Positions 7,220-15,811 of a stretch of 35,202 nucleotides of DNA are shown here, piece after piece. The notes under the pieces are model-generated. The model was not told the origin of the DNA. It saw only the letters and a list, made by a program, of their open reading frames with translations, and made no database searches. Origin of the DNA: Allomesorhizobium camelthorni. GTDB taxonomy: Bacteria; Pseudomonadota; Alphaproteobacteria; Rhizobiales; Rhizobiaceae. The stretch covers positions 1 through 35,202 of the forward strand of contig NZ_JAAKZF010000053.1 of assembly GCF_011045125.1 (NCBI RefSeq), read 5' to 3'. The position numbers were made by a program, and so were the translations under genes. How positions within the stretch are numbered: position 1 is the first letter of the stretch; each line of letters begins with the position of its first letter.

Positions 7220-9207
7220 GGCGCACTCGGATTTGCACCATCCGGAATGGGGTGTTTCCGGCGCGACGGCGCACCGACCCTCAGTCGCCGGTCGAAGAGC
7301 GAGACCGCGCCGCCGGTCATCATCACAAACGCGCCGATCCAGATAAGGGTGACAAGAGGTTTCCACCAGGCGCGCACGACGATGGCGCCATCGGGCGTGG
7401 AATCGCCGAGCGAAACATAAATCTGGCTGAAGCCGCGCGTCGCAATCCCCGCCTCGGTCGTGGGCATCTGACGCGCGGTGTAGAATCGCTTCGACGAAAC
7501 GATTTCGCCCAAAACGTTGCCGCTCGAGTCAAAATACACGAACCGTCCGCGATCTTCTGTATAGTTTGGTCCCGTGAGCGGATAAATGCCGTCGTAGCGC
7601 AGCGTGTAGCCGGAAATTTCGAGCGTTTCTCCGGGGCGCATCGTGACGATCTTTTCGGTCTCCAGGGAGCCCACCGCGACAATGCCGAGCGTGGTCAGTC
7701 CGAGCCCCGTATGGGCGAACGACGTGCCGTAGACCGAGCGCGGCAAGCCGGCGAAACGGCGAAGTGCAACGGCGAGGCTTGCGCTGCCGACACCCGATTT
7801 CAATGCAATATCAGTCAATGTCCCGAAGATCAGCCAGAACGCGAGGCCGACACCGAACGCGGCCAGAACCGACGTGCCGTCGATGAAGAACAAGGTCATC
7901 ATGATCGCGGCGAGCGCGCCGCCGAAGGCGAAAACGAGGCGCTGCGCGACGGCATAGAGATCGCCGCGTTTCCAGGCGAGAAGCGGACCGAGAGGCACGA
8001 CGGCCAGAAGCGGCACCATCAATGGAGCGAAGGTCATGTTGAAGAACGGCGCGCCGACGGAGATCTTTTCGCCGGCGACAGCCTCGACCATCAGCGGGTA
8101 AAGCGTACCGATCAGAACGGTCGCGGCAGCAGTTGTCAGGAAAAGATTGTTGAGAACCAACGCCCCTTCCCTCGAGACCGGGTGGAACAAGCCTCCGGCG
8201 GCCAGCGTCGAGGCCCGCCAAGCGAAAAGCGCCAGCGACCCGCCGATGAAGATCATCAGGATGGCGAGGATGAATACGCCGCGGGTCGGATCGGTGGCGA
8301 AGGCATGGACGGAGGTGAGCACCCCGGACCGCACCAGAAACGTACCGAGAAGCGACAGGGAGAATGTCAGGATCGCCAGAAGAAGCGTCCAGATCTTCAG
8401 AGCCGCCCGCTTTTCCATGACGATGGCGGAATGCAAAAGTGCCGTCCCCGACAGCCACGGCAAGATGGACGCGTTCTCGACCGGGTCCCAGAACCAGAAG
8501 CCGCCCCAGCCGAGTTCGTAATAGGCCCAGTAGGATCCCATGGCGACGCCGCCGGTAAGGAACATCCAAGCGGCAAGCGTCCAGGGGCGCACCCAGCGCG
8601 CCCAGGCCGCGTCGATGCGGCCATCCATCAGCGCCGCGACGGCAAACGAAAAGCAGACCGAAAAGCCGACATAACCAAGATAGAGAAGCGGTGGATGGAT
8701 GGCGAGACCGATATCCTGAAGGATCGGGTTCAGGTCGCGCCCCTCGATCGGGGCCGGCGTCAACCGGGTAAAGGGATTTGACGTGACAAGGATGAAGAGA
8801 AGGAAAGCCGCGCCAATCCAACCCTGAACAGCCAGGACATTGGCTCGCAGGGATGCCGGAAGGTTATTGCCGAACACCGCCACCAGCGCCCCGAACAGGG
8901 TGAGGATCAAGACCCAAAGGAGCATCGATCCTTCGTGATTTCCCCACGTCCCGGTGATCTTGTAGAGAAGCGGCTTCAGCGAATGGGAATTCTGCCAGAC
9001 ATTCAAGACCGAAAAATCCGACTGAACATAGGCAATGGTGAGCGCGACGAACGAGACAGCCGTCAGCGCAAACCCTGTGACGGCAACCGGCCCGCCGACC
9101 ACCATCATCCGCTCGTTGCCGGTACGCGCGCCAATCAGCGGAAGCACCGACTGGACGAGCGCGAGCGTGAAGGCAAGGACAAGCGCGAAGTGACCGGTTT
9201 CGACCAT
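7216..9207 (-). CDS. ccmF: CcmF/CycK cytochrome c heme lyase subunit
   Basis: A 663-aa polytopic inner-membrane protein of normal CcmF length and apparently intact. The periplasmic tryptophan-rich heme-handling motif reads [19 protein letters not shown], and the conserved [15 protein letters not shown] and [18 protein letters not shown] segments are present. The ATG at 9207 ([13 protein letters not shown]) is preferred over an upstream TTG because it matches the family start. It lies between a decayed ccmE and a decayed ccmH, so this unit cannot mature cytochromes alone. It would need chromosomal CcmE and CcmH partners. The preserved frame suggests either selection on ccmF or very recent decay of its neighbours. 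Confidence 0.93.
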   Translation of the reverse strand: MVETGHFALVLAFTLALVQSVLPLIGARTGNERMMVVGGPVAVTGFALTAVSFVALTIAYVQSDFSVLNVWQNSHSLKPLLYKITGTWGNHEGSMLLWVLILTLFGALVAVFGNNLPASLRANVLAVQGWIGAAFLLFILVTSNPFTRLTPAPIEGRDLNPILQDIGLAIHPPLLYLGYVGFSVCFSFAVAALMDGRIDAAWARWVRPWTLAAWMFLTGGVAMGSYWAYYELGWGGFWFWDPVENASILPWLSGTALLHSAIVMEKRAALKIWTLLLAILTFSLSLLGTFLVRSGVLTSVHAFATDPTRGVFILAILMIFIGGSLALFAWRASTLAAGGLFHPVSREGALVLNNLFLTTAAATVLIGTLYPLMVEAVAGEKISVGAPFFNMTFAPLMVPLLAVVPLGPLLAWKRGDLYAVAQRLVFAFGGALAAIMMTLFFIDGTSVLAAFGVGLAFWLIFGTLTDIALKSGVGSASLAVALRRFAGLPRSVYGTSFAHTGLGLTTLGIVAVGSLETEKIVTMRPGETLEISGYTLRYDGIYPLTGPNYTEDRGRFVYFDSSGNVLGEIVSSKRFYTARQMPTTEAGIATRGFSQIYVSLGDSTPDGAIVVRAWWKPLVTLIWIGAFVMMTGGAVSLFDRRLRVGAPSRRKHPIPDGANPSAP

Positions 9208-9243
9208 GACGCCTATCCTAGAGCAAAATCCGACCAAATGGCA

Positions 9244-9675
9244 TCAGTTCTGCTGCCATACACCTTTCGCTTTCAAGCTGTCGGCTACTTTTTTCGGCAT
9301 ATAGTTTTCATCGTGCTTGGCCAGAACGCTGTCGGTCACTAAAACCCCGTCCGCGCCGAATATCCCTTCCGTCGCGATGTCCCTGCTCCTCGCGGAAGGG
9401 ACGGTAAGAATACCGGTGTAGGCTACCTGCACGGATTGCTCTTTGTCGGTGACTTCGAAGGCCACCTGTATGCCTTCTCCGTGAACAACCATGCCTTTCT
9501 AAGTCCGCCGAGATGGATGCGCTCGCCGGGGCGACACGTTCTCATAGAGGTCGGCATCAATATAGAAATACGATGTCTTCTGGCCAAGCGCGACGAAGGT
9601 CAGCGCCGTCGCCGCGCCCAGAAACGCCAAGGCACCGCCGACAAGCGAAAGTCTTTTCTGTTTGCGCGCTACATT
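9244..9675 (-). pseudogene. ccmE: CcmE heme chaperone, multiply frameshifted
   Basis: Minus-strand pieces in different frames rebuild CcmE. RKQKRLSLVGGALAFLGAAT (membrane helix) and YFYIDADLYENVSP come first. A shift at about 9528 gives GERIHLGGL, another at about 9497 gives MVVHGEGIQVAFEVTD, and then AYTGIL. A pair of compensating shifts at about 9375-9400 turns the expected FREEQG into SARSRD before IATEGIFGADG and the heme-binding HDENYMP. The start region also seems to carry a small insertion, since GTGAC is separated from the CGCAAACAG codons. At least four indels make it non-functional, although the covalent heme histidine remains. Confidence 0.75.
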
Positions 9676-9865
9676 GTCACCCCGTTCCCGTCAGGCCAAG
9701 CAAGGCCGCGAAGGCTTCCTTGGGCACCTCCGCGAGATTGCTCCCAGCGGTTGTCGGTGCTAGATTTCGCAGAAGTTGCCGCACTGATGTGTCCGAGTGC
9801 GCCGCCTGCCGCTGATGTGTTTTTGGAGTGGCCTAAAGAGGTGGCAAGGTTTGGAGACCGGGACG
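9676..9865. other. Divergent gap between ccmE relic and soxY
   Basis: No complete gene is seen. On the minus strand a GC3-rich frame reads LAEVPKEAFAALLGLTGTG and a stop that overlaps a GTG at the ccmE start. This could be the last codons of a ccmI-type gene, but I cannot confirm that. The promoter of the sox genes should lie here; I see no convincing -35/-10 pair. Confidence 0.3.
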
Positions 9866-10312
9866 ATGAGCTTGACGCGCCGCGATGTGTTGATCGCCGG
9901 GAGTGCGGGGGTTGTCGGGGTTGCGCTCTTCTCGCCGCGGAGCGCGCGTGCGAACGATGAGGCGTTGGATCTCGTCAAACAGCTCACCGGACGGACGGCC
10001 ACGAGATCAGATCGCCTTCGCCTGATAATGCCGGCGGAGTTCCCGACCGGTTACACCGTGCCCATGAGTCTCGACATCGACAGCCCCATGACCGAGGCCG
10101 ACCATGTGAGGCAAATCCGCGTGTTCGCGCCGCAGAACCCGATCATCGAAGTGGCCAGTTTCCAGTTCGTCCCGCAACGCAGTCTGCCCCGCGTGTCGAC
10201 ACGCATCCGCCTTGCCAAACCGCAACATGTCGTCGCTGTCGCCGAAATGAGCGACGGCGTCTTGCTAATGACCACGACGTGGGTCCGTGTCGCCACAGAT
10301 GGCTGTGCCTGA
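9866..10312 (+). CDS. soxY: SoxY-type sulfur carrier protein with atypical C-terminal arm
   Basis: A 148-aa periplasmic protein. It has a Tat signal (LTRRDVLIAGSAGVVG) and a SoxY immunoglobulin-like domain with YTVPMSLDIDSPMTEADHV and IRVFAPQNP. In Sox systems SoxY carries the sulfur substrate on a cysteine in a C-terminal GGCGG swinging arm, in a complex with SoxZ. Here the chain ends VRVATDGCA, so the cysteine (residue 147) survives but the glycine arm is reduced to DGCA. The ATG at 9866 follows a GGAG and gives the Tat motif at the right place. It is followed by soxZ after 15 bp. Carrier function is plausible but altered substrate access is likely. Confidence 0.88.
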   Translation: MSLTRRDVLIAGSAGVVGVALFSPRSARANDEALDLVKQLTGRTATRSDRLRLIMPAEFPTGYTVPMSLDIDSPMTEADHVRQIRVFAPQNPIIEVASFQFVPQRSLPRVSTRIRLAKPQHVVAVAEMSDGVLLMTTTWVRVATDGCA

Positions 10313-10327
10313 GATCGGAGAAAGACA

Positions 10328-10654
10328 GTGACCACCCCGACACCACGCGTGATCGTGCCGAGCGCTGCTGCGAAGGGAGAGTTTTTTCAGGTCAAGACCA
10401 TCATCAGCCATGGGATGGAAACTGGCCTGCGCCATGACGATCAAGGCAATGTGATCCCGCGCAAGATCATCAATAAGTTTGTCTGCCGCTACAACGACTC
10501 CGTGGTGTTCAGTGTCGATCTTCACGAGGCGATTTCGGCCAACCCGTTCTTCGAATTTTCCCTGTTGGCGACGGAGAGCGGCCGGCTCGATTTCGTCTGG
10601 GAAGAAGACGGCGGCGACGTCTATGCGTTGTCGCACCAGCTCGCGGTCGGTTGA
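10328..10654 (+). CDS. soxZ: SoxZ sulfur-carrier partner
   Basis: A 108-aa SoxZ protein of normal length: PRVIVPSAAAKGEFFQVKTI, SHGMETGLRHDDQGNVIPR, FEFSLLATESGRLDFVWEED. SoxZ forms a tight heterodimer with SoxY and stabilises its arm; it has no export signal and is co-exported by the SoxY Tat signal. It begins with GTG preceded by GGAG, 15 bp after soxY. The soxYZ pair followed by a cytochrome/flavoprotein pair resembles the soxYZ and soxEF parts of Paracoccus-type clusters, but soxA, soxB, soxX and soxCD are absent here. Confidence 0.93.
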   Translation: MTTPTPRVIVPSAAAKGEFFQVKTIISHGMETGLRHDDQGNVIPRKIINKFVCRYNDSVVFSVDLHEAISANPFFEFSLLATESGRLDFVWEEDGGDVYALSHQLAVG

Positions 10655-10744
10655 GGTGGCGACGCAACTGGACTGCGCGAATTGTGATGTGAAGAGTTGG
10701 CAGGGAGCGTGACCGGAAAACTCCGAAACTCGCGGGTGTTCAGC

Positions 10745-11059
10745 ATGCGCCCCGTCGTGGGGTCTGTGATCGCCACAGGCCTCGTGCTGCTCGGGGGCCA
10801 ATCCGGCGCGGCGGCAGGCCCCGATCAAGGCGCCCAACTTGCCGCGACCTGTGCGTCCTGCCATCGCCTCGATGGCGGCGGCACAGGCATTTCCAGCATC
10901 ATCGGGCTTGGCGAGGAAAGGCTCACCAGCGCCCTGCTTGCCTACCGGGCGAGCGAGAGTCCAAATCACATCATGCACGCTATCGCGCTGTCGCTCAGCG
11001 ACGAGGAGATCGCGAGCGTCGCGCGCTATGTCGCAGCGCAGGGAAGTAACCAGCCATGA
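10745..11059 (+). CDS. soxE: Monoheme c-type cytochrome, SoxE/FccA-like
   Basis: A 104-aa exported cytochrome c. It has a Sec signal peptide (MRPVVGSVIATGLVLLGG...AAAG), a heme site CASCH, and the short class I layout ending SDEEIASVARYVAAQ, with a methionine before it (NHIMHAIA) as probable sixth ligand. Its stop overlaps the start of the flavoprotein gene (ATGA). That position makes it the electron-accepting cytochrome subunit of a flavocytochrome c sulfide dehydrogenase. The ATG at 10745 gives a clean signal peptide; an upstream GTG at 10709 is possible but adds a basic tail. Confidence 0.85.
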   Translation: MRPVVGSVIATGLVLLGGQSGAAAGPDQGAQLAATCASCHRLDGGGTGISSIIGLGEERLTSALLAYRASESPNHIMHAIALSLSDEEIASVARYVAAQGSNQP

Positions 11060-12324
11060 AATCCTCGACGCGTCGCGAGTTCGGCTGCTTGACCGGAGCT
11101 GCTTTGCTGACGGCGCTGCGTCCGCGCTTGGCGCTAGGCCAGGCCAAGGCGCGCGTCATCGTGATCGGCGGCGGCATCGGCGGCGCAACGGTCGCCAAAT
11201 ATCTCGCCGCGAGCGTCACGACCATCGACGTGACCCTGGTCGAGCCGCGGCGGGTCTACACGACCTGCTTCTTCAGCAATCTCCATCTCGCCGGACTTCG
11301 CCCGTTGGAACAGCTCACCCATGGTTATGAAGCGCTGGCAAAACAATACGGCATCACCGTCGTTCATGAGTCCGCTGAAACGATTGACCCGTCGGCGAAG
11401 ACCGTCACGCTGAACAACGGTTCGAAGCTCAGTTACGACCGTCTCGTTGTTGCTCCGGGCATCGCATTCAGGGGTGGGGCGATTGAGGGCTATGATGAGG
11501 CGGCGATTGAGATCATGCCGCACGCCTGGAATGCGGGACCGCAAACTAGGCTGTTGCGCCAGCAGCTGGAAAGCATGGAGGACGGCGGGCTATTCGTGCT
11601 CGTTGCTCCGCCGAATCCGTTTCGCTGCCCGCCCGCCCCCTACGAGCGCGCTTCGCTCATCGCATCCTATTTCCAGCGCAGCAAACCCAAGGCCAAAATT
11701 CTGATTCTCGATGCGAAAGACAGCTTCAACGCGCAGGACCTGTTCCAGGACGCTTGGAACCGCCACTATCCAGGAATGATCGAATGGCTGCCGGCCCAAT
11801 TCACCGGCGGGGTCACGGCGGTCGACACGAAGACCCGGTCGGTGATCACCGCGGGCGAAACATTCAAGGCCGCGGTGGCCAATGTCATCCCGGCGCAAAT
11901 GGCCGGGCGCCTGGCACACCAGGCAGGCCTCGCCAACCAGTCGGGCTGGTGTCCGGTCGATCCGGTCACCTTCGAATCGGCGCTGCAGCCCGGCGTCCAT
12001 CTGGTCGGCGACGCGATCATCGGCGGGGATATGCCGAAATCCGCCTTCTGCGCCAACAGCCAGGCTAAAGCTTGCGCCTTTGCCATCGCAGCCGATCTCA
12101 CCGGATCCACGCGGTTCCCAGCGCATTTGTTCAACACCTGCTACACTTATCTCGCCCCCGATGATGCGTTCAGCAATGCCATCAGCTTCCAGCCAGTCGA
12201 CGGCAAACTCAAGACCGTGCTCAGCTTTGTCAGTAAAGTCGAGGAAAGTGCCGATATCCGCCGCCTGGCGGCGCGCGCGGCGGAAGGCTGGTATGACGCC
12301 TTCACGCACGACGTATTTGGCTGA
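11056..12324 (+). CDS. soxF: Flavocytochrome c sulfide dehydrogenase flavoprotein (SoxF/FccB)
   Basis: A 422-aa FAD protein. It has a Tat signal (STRRREFG-like; TRREFGCLTGAALL), a Rossmann FAD motif VIVIGGGIGGATVAKYL, and the sulfide-dehydrogenase segments VYTTCFFSNLHLAG and PPNPFRCPPAPYERASL with the cysteine near the flavin. The second FAD motif is GVHLVGDAIIGGDMPKSAFC, and the C-terminal FCSD domain ends EGWYDAFTHDVFG. The enzyme oxidises sulfide or persulfide and passes electrons to its cytochrome partner encoded just upstream. The length is typical and the frame intact. It is convergent with the copper ATPase, only 8 bp apart. Confidence 0.93.
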   Translation: MKSSTRREFGCLTGAALLTALRPRLALGQAKARVIVIGGGIGGATVAKYLAASVTTIDVTLVEPRRVYTTCFFSNLHLAGLRPLEQLTHGYEALAKQYGITVVHESAETIDPSAKTVTLNNGSKLSYDRLVVAPGIAFRGGAIEGYDEAAIEIMPHAWNAGPQTRLLRQQLESMEDGGLFVLVAPPNPFRCPPAPYERASLIASYFQRSKPKAKILILDAKDSFNAQDLFQDAWNRHYPGMIEWLPAQFTGGVTAVDTKTRSVITAGETFKAAVANVIPAQMAGRLAHQAGLANQSGWCPVDPVTFESALQPGVHLVGDAIIGGDMPKSAFCANSQAKACAFAIAADLTGSTRFPAHLFNTCYTYLAPDDAFSNAISFQPVDGKLKTVLSFVSKVEESADIRRLAARAAEGWYDAFTHDVFG

Positions 12325-12332
12325 ACCGAAAC

Positions 12333-14519
12333 TCAACTCCGCTCGATGGCCGGGCCAGCCATTGCGGAAACGCCGACACCATGGCGGGTATGCTCCGCCT
12401 CGGCGCCGGATCGTTGCTCCGGGACCAGCGATGGAACAGGATCGGGCAGCTGCTCCAGCCGCAGCGAATTCACCACCACGAGGATGCTCGAGCCGGCCAT
12501 GACAGCAGCCGCAAGGATCGGCTGCAACAGTCCGAGGGCCGCGAAGGTGAGGGCGACGAGATTGTAGCCGAACGCCCATATAAGGTTGGTCAAGATGGTC
12601 CTGCGGACTGTGCGGGCCACGTCGACGACCCAGGGCAGCATCCACAATCCGTCTGCTGGCAGCACGAGGGCAGCAGTCTCGCGGGCGAGATCGGTGGCCG
12701 AGCCGACGGCGATACCGACATCTGCGGCGGCCAGGACCGGCCCGTCATTCAGTCCATCGCCGACCATCGCCACCGAATCGTGATCAGAGCGGAGCCGATC
12801 GAGGGCCAGCCGTTTGGCCTCCGGCGATAGGCCCGCTTGCACGGCCTTGATCCCGACCGTGGCCGCGATCCGCTCCGCCGCCGGCGCCAGGTCGCCGGTC
12901 AACAGCGTGGCGTCGAGCCCGCGCTCACGCAGTGCTGCGATCGCCGCCTGCGCCTCGGGAAGCGGCGAATCATCGAGCGACAGCACCGCGTGAACCCGCT
13001 CGCCCCAACCGACATAGACCACCGAATGACCGCTCGCCTCCCGCGACCGCGCACGTTCGGCCAGCGCCGGGGGAAGCGGCCAGCCCAGATCATTCATCAA
13101 TCTGCCGTTCCCCGCCGCCATGGGCACGCCATTTGCGCTGCCACGGATGCCACGGCCGGGAACCATCCGGACATCGCGGGTGGCGAGCGGCGCGGTGCCG
13201 CGCTGAGCGGCGGCTGCCGCGATGGCCCGCGCCAGGCCATGCTCGGAATGGCGCTCCAGACCGGCGGCGCGCGCCAGTACTTCGTCGATGCCGACCCCGT
13301 CGCGGTCGACGCCGACGAGACGCGCCTTTCCCGCCGTCAGAGTGCCGGTCTTGTCGAAGGCGAGCAACCGCACATGCGCGAGGGTCTCGAGCACACCGGG
13401 GTCGCGGACGAGGCAGCCGTGTCGCGCCAGCCGGCCGATGCCGAGCGAGGTCGCCATTGGAGCGGCGAGGCCGACGGCGCAAGGACAGGCAACCACCAGT
13501 ACCGACAGGCCAATCAGCAACGCCCGATCGAACGGCAACGACTGCGCCCAGTAAACGACCGTCAGCCCGCCGAGGGCGAGGACGAGCGGCACGGACACGC
13601 CAACGACGCGATCGGCAAGGCGCTGGGTCGGGCTGCGCCGGCTGAGCGCTTCGCGCACCGACCGGCAAATCTGTGCCCAGCGGGTTGCGGTTCCGTCACC
13701 GCTGCTCTGGATCAGGAGCGGGCCGTCAATATTGATACTGCCGGCAATCACCGTAGTGCCGGCGCCCTTTGCCACTTGCCGGCTTTCCCCGGTGATCACG
13801 GCTTCATCGGCGTTCGATTCCCCCTCGACAACCACGCCGTCGACCGGAATGCGCTCGCCTGGCCGGACCCGCACCAGCGTGCCGGCCGTCACGTCCCGCA
13901 CCGGACGGCGGATCTCTGCCGCGCCATCGACCACGGTTGCGTTCTCGCTTTCGGCGGCGAGCAGTGGTTCGAGGTCGCGCGCCGCCCTGGCGCGGCCAAC
14001 GGCCTCGAGATAGCGGCCAACGGTGAACAGCATCAGCACCATCACGGCGGTGTCGAAATAGACATGCGTGCTGCCCTCGAACACGGCAAACGCCGAATAA
14101 AGGTAGGCGGCAGCGACGCCAAGCACGATGAGCGCGGGCGATGTCACGCGTCCCTGAATGCCATTGAGCCACATTTCGCGCACATAGGGTCCGCCGAGAA
14201 TCACCACCGCCGGCGTCGCGAAGATCCAGAGCAAAAGGTGAATCCACGGCAGCACGCCCGCATCGACGCCGGTGAACGCGCCCGAATAAAGGAGGAGGCT
14301 GAACATCATGATATTCATGGAAAGAAAGCCGCCCACGCCGAGCTGGATCAGAAGCCAGGCGGCCTCCCACTCTTCGGGCCTGCCGCTCTTCACCTGAAAG
14401 GCGATGCAACAGCCGTAGCAGCAGAACGCGCAAACCTCACCGTTGAGCCTGCGCTCCATCGGGCGCAGGCCGACGGGTAGAGAACAATGGCTACACAGGA
14501 TATCGCCATGCGCGGTCAT
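12333..14519 (-). CDS. Heavy-metal (copper) P1B-type ATPase, CcoI/FixI-like
   Basis: A 728-aa P-type ATPase. An N-terminal cysteine-rich metal-binding region (CSHC at the start, then CAFCCYGCC) is followed by eight predicted membrane helices, the transport motif ACPCAVGLAAP, the phosphorylation site FDKTGTLTAGK, and the hinge GDGLNDGPVLAAADVGIAVG. The usual SEHP nucleotide-pocket motif reads SEHG. CcoI-type pumps deliver Cu to cbb3 oxidase CuB. Its place at the end of the oxidase operon and its 4-bp overlap with the preceding gene support that job. Export for detoxification is the alternative. Confidence 0.9.
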   Translation of the reverse strand: MTAHGDILCSHCSLPVGLRPMERRLNGEVCAFCCYGCCIAFQVKSGRPEEWEAAWLLIQLGVGGFLSMNIMMFSLLLYSGAFTGVDAGVLPWIHLLLWIFATPAVVILGGPYVREMWLNGIQGRVTSPALIVLGVAAAYLYSAFAVFEGSTHVYFDTAVMVLMLFTVGRYLEAVGRARAARDLEPLLAAESENATVVDGAAEIRRPVRDVTAGTLVRVRPGERIPVDGVVVEGESNADEAVITGESRQVAKGAGTTVIAGSINIDGPLLIQSSGDGTATRWAQICRSVREALSRRSPTQRLADRVVGVSVPLVLALGGLTVVYWAQSLPFDRALLIGLSVLVVACPCAVGLAAPMATSLGIGRLARHGCLVRDPGVLETLAHVRLLAFDKTGTLTAGKARLVGVDRDGVGIDEVLARAAGLERHSEHGLARAIAAAAAQRGTAPLATRDVRMVPGRGIRGSANGVPMAAGNGRLMNDLGWPLPPALAERARSREASGHSVVYVGWGERVHAVLSLDDSPLPEAQAAIAALRERGLDATLLTGDLAPAAERIAATVGIKAVQAGLSPEAKRLALDRLRSDHDSVAMVGDGLNDGPVLAAADVGIAVGSATDLARETAALVLPADGLWMLPWVVDVARTVRRTILTNLIWAFGYNLVALTFAALGLLQPILAAAVMAGSSILVVVNSLRLEQLPDPVPSLVPEQRSGAEAEHTRHGVGVSAMAGPAIERS

Positions 14520-15244
14520 ACGGGATGTCCGCTGAGCAAGGCATGGCCGATATGCGCGTCGGAAGGCAGGAGACCACGGCTAAGCGTGATGAGACCGAGC
14601 AAAAGAATAAAGCCGCCGGCCAGCCTGACGCCGCGCCGCCGCCAGGCTGGCCCGAGAACCTGGCCGACGCCGCCCATCATCAACATTGCGGGAAAGGTTC
14701 CCAGTCCGAACGACGCCATGACGAGAAAGCCGGGAAGCGCCCCGGCTGTGCTCGCCGCCTGGGCGGCGAAGGCATAGACCAGGGGACATGGCAGGAAGCC
14801 GTTGAACACGCCAAAGGCGAGCGGCGCTGCGCTGCTCCGGGCGGTCAACAGACTGCGCAGAGACATGGAAAACGTGCTGCCGCCGAATCCGATCGCTAGG
14901 CGATGAAAGACCTGCAGCAAGCCGAAGAACTGCAACGCCATGGCAATCATGAGCAGGCCAGCGACAATCGCGAGAATTTGCTGGGCGATGTCGAGGGAGC
15001 CGTCCAAGAGCGGCGGCGCTATCGAACCTTGCGTGGCGCAGATGACTTGACCAAGCGCGCCCGCGAGCGCCCCGAGGAAGCAGTAGGTTGTCAACCGGCC
15101 GGCATTATAGAGCAGGTGGCGCGCAACGGTTGCGCCTCCGCCGCGCGGATCGCGTCCCAGCCCACAGGCAAAACCACCGCACATGCCGATGCAGTGAAAG
15201 CTGCCCGCCAAGCCTGCTGCGAAGATCACCAGGTAATAGGTCAC
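14516..15244 (-). CDS. TauE/SafE (DsbD_2-like) membrane protein, CcoH-region type
   Basis: A 242-aa membrane protein with about six helices. It begins MTYYLVIFAAGLAGSFHCIGMCGGF; the SHCIGMCGG motif with two cysteines marks the sulfite-exporter TauE/SafE or DsbD_2 family that often accompanies ccoI/ccoS. A second conserved part is FGVFNGFLPCPLVYAFAA. It overlaps the copper ATPase start by 4 bp. Relatives are implicated in copper or thiol handling during cbb3 assembly. Despite the annotation name, sulfite export is not shown; given the sox genes nearby it remains possible. Confidence 0.88.
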   Translation of the reverse strand: MTYYLVIFAAGLAGSFHCIGMCGGFACGLGRDPRGGGATVARHLLYNAGRLTTYCFLGALAGALGQVICATQGSIAPPLLDGSLDIAQQILAIVAGLLMIAMALQFFGLLQVFHRLAIGFGGSTFSMSLRSLLTARSSAAPLAFGVFNGFLPCPLVYAFAAQAASTAGALPGFLVMASFGLGTFPAMLMMGGVGQVLGPAWRRRGVRLAGGFILLLGLITLSRGLLPSDAHIGHALLSGHPV

Positions 15245-15302
15245 CGGCAGATTGTCCTGTCCACCCGCCGCTCATTTCCTAGGCGGTTCACTCCGAGCGC
15301 CG

Positions 15303-15425
15303 CTAGTGGCGCACGAGGTAAGCGACCCAGACGAAGAAGGCGACGGTGGCCATCGCAAAGCCGACGAAAGCAAGAATTTGGAGCCCGCTTGCATCGGCCA
15401 GCGAGAATACGGTGTTTTCCAGCAT
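15303..15425 (-). CDS. Tiny membrane protein (40 aa), CcoQ-like position
   Basis: A 40-aa ORF, MLENTVFSLADASG followed by a single hydrophobic helix (ILAFVGFAMATVAFFVWVAY) and the basic end LVRH. It lies in the oxidase operon between another tiny membrane ORF and the TauE/SafE gene. Orientation, spacing and codon use fit a real gene, though no strong ribosome site is seen. Single-helix proteins of this size (CcoQ, CcoH, CcoM) are accessory subunits of cbb3 oxidases. I do not recognise this one by sequence. Confidence 0.6.
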   Translation of the reverse strand: MLENTVFSLADASGLQILAFVGFAMATVAFFVWVAYLVRH

Positions 15426-15436
15426 GATTGCCTCGG

Positions 15437-15535
15437 TCAACCGAAATAAACAAGGAGCACATTCATTGCGAGCGCGGAAATCAGCAGGATCATATTCAAC
15501 ACCGCGACTCCCAAAACGATCTTGGCTGCCAGCAT
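15437..15535 (-). CDS. Tiny membrane protein (32 aa)
   Basis: A 32-aa ORF, MLAAKIVLGVAVLN then a hydrophobic helix ending NVLLVYFG and TGA, preceded by AGGAGAAGGAA at a good distance. It ends 11 bp before the 40-aa ORF. It is almost entirely one membrane helix, as in the smallest oxidase accessory subunits. It was found by reading the gap between annotated genes. No family recognised. Confidence 0.6.
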   Translation of the reverse strand: MLAAKIVLGVAVLNMILLISALAMNVLLVYFG

Positions 15536-15592
15536 GCCTTGTTCCTTCTCCTGCCCGTCATCCATTCGCCTGCGTGCGGACCAGGTCCCTTG

Positions 15593-15811
15593 TCAGATCC
15601 GGCCCGGTCCCAGCCCACCCCAATAGACCACCATGTAATACAGCGACCAAAGGAAAAGCACTGCGTAGACAACCAGCAGCCACACCGGGAGATATCCGTG
15701 CCGCGCCTGGATGGTGCCGCCGGCATACTCCTCCAGTTCGTGCTCGTGATCCGAACCTTGATCCGAGCCGTCACTCTCCGGTGTGCTTGGCGATGTGCTT
15801 GGCGTTGTCAT
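15593..15811 (-). CDS. 72-aa membrane anchor resembling the CcoP N-terminus
   Basis: The ORF starts with an acidic, disordered head (MTTPSTSPSTPESDGSDQGS), then HELEEYAGGTIQARHGYLP and one helix WLLVVYAVLFLWSLYYMVVY ending WGGLGPG. The pattern (acidic loop, short DGI/GGT stretch, LPxWW-like turn, one helix, YPGLG-like end) is that of the N-terminal membrane anchor of CcoP. No heme motif follows; the diheme part is instead attached to CcoO at 15963. I infer that this is a detached CcoP anchor. It overlaps the upstream 62-aa ORF by 41 bp in another frame. Confidence 0.75.
   Translation of the reverse strand: MTTPSTSPSTPESDGSDQGSDHEHELEEYAGGTIQARHGYLPVWLLVVYAVLFLWSLYYMVVYWGGLGPGRI

Noticed and set aside
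7198-8781. 527-codon plus-strand open frame opposite ccmF
   Set aside because: Product is Arg/Gly/Glu/Asp-rich and low in hydrophobic residues, typical of the antisense of a GC-rich membrane-protein gene; ccmF explains the region.
12837-14480. 547-codon plus-strand frame opposite the copper ATPase
   Set aside because: Antisense shadow; charged, repetitive composition and no family motif.
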